Assembly (NCBI GenBank): GCA_020746105.1
Contig: CM036658.1
Location: forward strand, 11,454,689 to 11,518,688
Source of the DNA: Trogon surrucura
Taxonomy: Eukaryota > Chordata > Aves > Trogoniformes > Trogonidae
Length of the DNA stretch: 64,000 bases
Direction of reading: 5' to 3'
Positions 59,373-64,000 of the stretch are shown here, piece by piece; within the stretch, counting starts at the first letter, position 1, and each line of letters begins with the position of its first letter. The notes below the pieces were generated by a model. It searched no databases, was not told the origin of the DNA, and saw nothing but the letters and a program-made list of their open reading frames with translations. The position numbers and the translations under genes are program-made.

Positions 59373-62300
59373 TATCACCCACCTGGTACTTAAAGAAGAC
59401 TGGTAATTGTGCAAGGGTTTGCACCGCCCTCAGCAAAACTCTTAGAAATCAACACTTTATGGAAGGTCCCTAGACTGGAAATCTACTTGTAAAACACATT
59501 GTCATCACCATCAAAAGTCCTTCTCACCATCAATGAATGATGTGTGGCTTTCTCAGGGCTTCTCTCTTGTCCCAGAGAGAAGTACTTTCTGACCTATGTA
59601 TGCTCAGAATCACTTTCCTGTTTATACATAGTGCTTTTTCTACCTGGAAACCACTGTCTGCCATCAGTTATAATACTCGCTTATGGAAACTGAATGATTC
59701 TCAGATACATTGTAGGCAACGCATGCAGCATACATGCAAATGTTACTTTCTCCTTCTCCCTTTATAAGATATTATTATGAAATACAGCAAAATACCTGAC
59801 AAAGGCAGCACTCAGCTAAAGATACAGGATCACTTACTGGAGGATGTGCTGTCTGTCTTGATCGCTGCACGACATTTAAAGACCTGTACAACTGCAGTAA
59901 CAACGCTTGCAGCAAGACACAATGAGACAGTGCCTCACGCTCAAGGAGCAGTAAGAGAGAAAAAGCTTTCTTCCTGGAGCCCAACTGGTTTCTATATGCT
60001 TAAGAAGGTTGCAAGTGCACAAGCAGAAGAGAGGTGATCCCTCTCTCACAATAACAGAAGGCAGAGAACGTGTTGCACTCTTTCTGACATAGGAAGTGCT
60101 GTGATCCCCATGCAAGAATTCACTTCTGGAGTTCTTCCTGCTGCAAGATCTTACCATTTCCAAGTCTTATATATCTGACAGTGCCTAGAAAACAAAACAA
60201 TCTCTTAATAAACCAGAATCCAAACAGTTCTATGATGCATTAGCCTGAGAAGACCAAAACCCCACATGGGAACACCCACAGGATCTGTAGAAATTCTGGT
60301 ACAGAACAAATACATTGCTGAGCTCCACAGAGCAGGAGAACTCTGAGTATAAATAAAATTAGTAGGAAATCTGGTGCCGTAATACAAGACACATACAAAC
60401 TTCTGCTTAAGAAAAAGGACTACCAACTACTTTTATGTTCACATGGAACGACTGAGATTTGTATACTGTGTACTCAGTATACTGATACGTATACTGAGAT
60501 TTGTATCCTGAGGGATTTCTCAATGTCCAGCCTCATCACAGACAGTAGTAGGTAGCTCGCAGCCACTCAAAAGCGAGAAGAGTAAACAAAACCCAGCAGG
60601 TTTAGATAATTTCATGTTGTGTTTAATGTTATTTTTAAAGACATTTTGGTTTATTATCTCAGCTGGCACTCACCATCAACAACTGGGTTTTGATTTAAGC
60701 CATCAGTTCTGAACAAGCAAAATCAAGCCTCACCCAAACTCAACATAAAAACACTCCACTATTGACATTACCACAACGGGACTTATTTCACTAACATCAA
60801 AGTCAATGAAATTTTTGCCATCAAAGCCGTTGGATGCATATATAATTATACACTAGTACCGCTGCATTCACCATTACATAAGGGATTCTTTCAGTAGGAA
60901 GAATTTCTTGCTTTGCAAATTGTAAGCCTAAAAATTCAGTATATGTGCACCAGAGGGGAGACGGTGTTTAGAGACTAAATGCAACTGGAAAATGTATTAG
61001 AATATATTTCATCTTCAGCTATGAAGAAACAGTATGAACAAGAACAAAGACAGCCTAAATAAAAGTATTCTCTCATATGACACTATATCAATAGAGTGCT
61101 GTCAAAATGTAGACCCTTCCAATGGAGTATTTTTTTACTTAGTATACACACTTTTGTGGCACACCTACCTACCTCGGAAAAGACAGCTGGTCTATTTTCT
61201 AGAGATCTCCTAGTACACTTGAAAGAGTATTATTATTTACTTCTTCACAATGGTTCCAGTGCCCAAACACTTACAATCAATCCCTGAGACAGCTACGTGT
61301 GTCTAAGGCACAGCCACACTGGTGAATTAACCCTTCCACATGCCTGAACAAAAGAGAATTATTTTTCTGGTGGAGAGAAAGCAATCTTTGGAAGACCAGA
61401 ATGCACAGCATTTCCTATAGCTCTTTAAAGGACTTCTAATCCACAGGGAGATGTAATCCACCCAACAGTAAAGCAGACTACACAGTTCATGGATATCTCA
61501 TACTTCATATCCAGCTCCAGAAGCAGATGTTGTGACTATTTTCTCCAATAAAAGCACCTTTTCTTGGAAGACAAAGAGAGGGGAAAGGCAGCTTTCCTTG
61601 GACTAGACAAACATGCACCTGTTAAATGCAGTAAAGCTGTAGCTAATTAGAGAGTATCAAAGTATATAGCTGCTTGTTTACAGTTAGAGTATGTTTTAGG
61701 ATCATTAAAAAGCAAGTCCCTTTGTAGCAGGCCAGGATTTTCTTTGCAGATGTAAAAGGAAACACATTAAAACAGAGAAAATGAAAATGATGCATAGCCA
61801 TCTAAAAATAGCTTCATTTATCTGTAAAATTGTTTTGACATTTTTAGATCCCTGCTTGAAAACAAAAAATTTCTCTTTAACACCCCAAAAATTTATTAAT
61901 TTTGGAACGTGAACACTGGAAAATACCAGCTGAAATCCATGTTGTATAAGAATGTTAACGCTAGACACTAGAAATGCTAAAACTTTTGGGAACTTTCAGA
62001 AATTTTTGCACTAGATTTAGTGCTTCCAGGTGCACAGATCTCCTTATAGCCCTTTTTCATAGTTTCCTCTTCCATTAACAATAAGAATTTCTACATCACT
62101 ATAACTATATATGGGGATTTAGAAAACACAGGAGAACCAGGCTTAACTTCGGAGAACTAACATTTAACAAAACAAAATCAAACACAGGATTATAGCATTT
62201 ACTTCCTGTATTACAGGTATTGGGTTCTACTAAATAAATGCATTCTCACAGACTAAAAGTTTAAATTAGAAAAAGCAGCAGCTTATCTCACTGCTTTTTC

Positions 62301-62391
62301 TGTTTCCACCCCACCCACATAACAACAGAAAAAGTCTCAACACACAGAACCGACTTAAAGCCATTCTCAGTATCCCTAAGTCACATAGGAC
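59373..62391. other. Non-coding sequence, nothing recognised
   Basis: AT-rich, with no coding or mobile-element landmarks. It contains a perfect 10-base inverted repeat at 60473-60498 inside a 14-base direct repeat (60451-60464 and 60493-60506). Confidence 0.45.
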
Positions 62392-63165
62392 TGTGCTGTG
62401 AGTCAGGGCTGGGCCAGCCACTAAACGTACACAGACGCTCTCTAACCCCCTCTTCCCCCCTCTCCCCTAAATGGGAAGGAAAAGGGAATGAGGCAGAGAG
62501 AGTTATGGGTTAGAGAAGAAAAACTAGAACAGCTTTAATGAAACAGTAATGGAAATAATAGTGAAATGATAAAAATAAAGAACTATACACAGCTATATAT
62601 AAGTCCGATACCGAACCCAACTCCCTCCCCCGATATCAATCCCCACTGGTGCTGCAGAGCAGGAGGCACTGGGGCAGCCCCAGGCTCAGCGGTGGCGGGA
62701 GCTGGATACAGGGAGCTGGATTCGGGAACTCAGGATCCGGATCAAAATCAGGAGGTCAGATGGAGTCCTCCCTGGAGGCTTGCCATTGCAGAAAAGAGAG
62801 AGAAACTCTCATGACTACTCAATTTATACAAAATATGATGTATATGTTTGTCACCTGTCCTGTCTATCACCCGCCGGAGGTGCAACCTTTTACTTCCTTG
62901 TGCCCCCTCTCACTACCCGGCACCCCCAGCGTGGCACACAAGAGCCAGCAGTGGCCTTGGTCACTACAGGAACAAGTATGAGCAAGAGCCTTTCTGCATC
63001 CCAGTCCCAGGCAGTGACTGCAAACATCAGGTGTTATCACTGCCAGTAGCACACACTGTCTGCAAAAACACACTGGAACTTCAAAAGTGCAGCCTTTTAG
63101 AAAAGACTAAACTGGAAAGTAAAAGTCACTAAAGAGAATTGCGTTCTTTAGCTAAAACCAGGACA
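62392..63165 (-). mobile_element. ERVL-type avian LTR, family D, probable solo LTR
   Basis: On the minus strand it begins TGTCCTGGTTTTAGCTAAAG (63165) and ends in CACAGCACA (62392), giving TG...CA termini and about 774 bases. The opening TGTCCTGGTTT and the late CATTAAAGCTGTT-CTAGTTTTTCTTCTCTAACCC region (ATTAAA as a variant polyadenylation signal, near 62540) fit the abundant avian ERVL LTRs as I remember them. A GGGGAGAGGGGGGAAGAGG block and a GGCTGGCCCAGCCCTGACTC end follow. The middle is GC-rich (62640-62770). Small frames inside it (62566-63132) are accidental. No retroviral genes adjoin it within the window. Confidence 0.65.
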
Positions 63166-64000
63166 GGGTGGACTACCACCCCTTCAGGAGGGAAGCACAA
63201 TTTAGCAGCTTGCACGTACACTACCATTTCTTTCTGTGGCAACAGTTTCTAGGGACAAGGACTTGCAGCTAGAAAGTCCTGGTCTACTGGCAATTTTTGT
63301 CTTCTGCAGCAGTAGTTAGCAGCATTGGAACATGTTAAAACCTGCAACGGCTGCATGCAAAGTGGCCCAGCTTCTGCCTAAAGACGATGCACAACTTTAC
63401 ATTTTCTAACTAGTTATGGTTATCTTGCAGCTGCAGATTGTGACTTTACAAATTCAGTTGGAAGGTCTCAGAGCAAATGAGTCCATGGAAAAATGGTGAC
63501 TCATCACAAGTGATGAAATGAACGGACAAGATATACAAAGGCCAGACTCAAAAGAAAACTCTGGGATACAGTTTAGATGTCAGTGGCAATGGCCTTAGGG
63601 ACAAAAAGGTCTGGGAATTTTACAAAATCATTCAATTGAATATTTAACTTCTTTCATTTCGAGGAGGAAAAGCTAATCTCAAACAAACATAATAGGTTTC
63701 AGGATTCTCCTAAAGCTGCTTCAAAAGTCTGACTACTGCATTTGAATGTTTGCAAAGCATTACTTGATTGTTGCTTCAGCTTTTTGCAATTCTTGAACTC
63801 AAAAGTCTGTGTGAGAAGTGGTGCCACATAAATTTATAGACTTTTACTTGTTTCTTAGCCTCTCACAAAGTCCAAATGCAAAGACACGAGTCTGTTAGGT
63901 AGGTGGTACAACACCTCTAATAAAAAACTAAATAAACATTTTAAAACCTGATACTTCATAGTTCATTTTTATGCCCTTAGGATTCTGTATTATGTGGAAT
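63166..64000. other. Non-coding sequence to the window end
   Basis: No coding frame, RNA gene or repeat landmarks were recognised. Confidence 0.45.

Noticed and set aside
62566-63132. Overlapping frames of 82-110 codons
   Set aside because: They fall within the GC-rich middle of the ERVL-type LTR and have no family resemblance.

Overview
This window looks like avian nuclear DNA. It is AT-rich, vertebrate-like sequence in which almost everything recognisable is a CR1 LINE or an avian-type LTR retroelement. The CR1 copies carry the diagnostic octamer 3' tail (ATTCTGTG repeats) and jockey-clade ORF2 motifs. I found no host protein-coding exon, rRNA, tRNA or CRISPR array that I could defend. The window reads as an intron or gene desert. 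Element names come from remembered family features; no database search was run.

Layout. 1.57-2.15 kb: decayed CR1 (+). 3.35-9.96 kb: a probable ruined class I endogenous retrovirus (+). It has an LTR at 3345-3757, an LTR at 9397-9962, integrase and envelope remnants between 8.0 and 9.4 kb, and three later insertions: a >1.1 kb LTR (-) at 6055-7167, a CR1 (+) at 7221-8012 and a CR1 tail (-) at 8668-8780. 14.84-15.72 kb: a very old CR1 (+). 17.25-18.43 kb: a second, GC-rich copy of the >1.1 kb LTR (-). 19.73-20.36 kb: CR1 3' fragment (-). 24.95-25.83 kb: a CR1 ORF1-like zinc-motif/coiled-coil remnant (-). 26.83-27.93 kb: third copy of the long LTR (+).

33.0-34.0 kb: tandem repeats followed by a different LTR (-). 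34.41-37.36 kb: the best-preserved element, a CR1 (-) with ORF2 intact from endonuclease to the end of the reverse transcriptase region except for one in-frame stop. 40.43-41.77 kb: decayed CR1 (+). 43.83-44.03 kb: a ~200 bp polypyrimidine microsatellite. 50.34-53.10 kb: a second copy of the 3.3-kb-type LTR (-) split by a CR1 (+) whose two junctions can be read directly, next to a GC-rich possible LTR. 62.39-63.17 kb: an ERVL-type LTR (-). The remaining intervals are AT-rich single-copy-looking DNA.

The genes here do not work together as a pathway. The interest lies in the layered transposon record: at least four LTR families and CR1 copies of very different ages, several nested so that their relative order can be read. 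I did not find a new molecular system.
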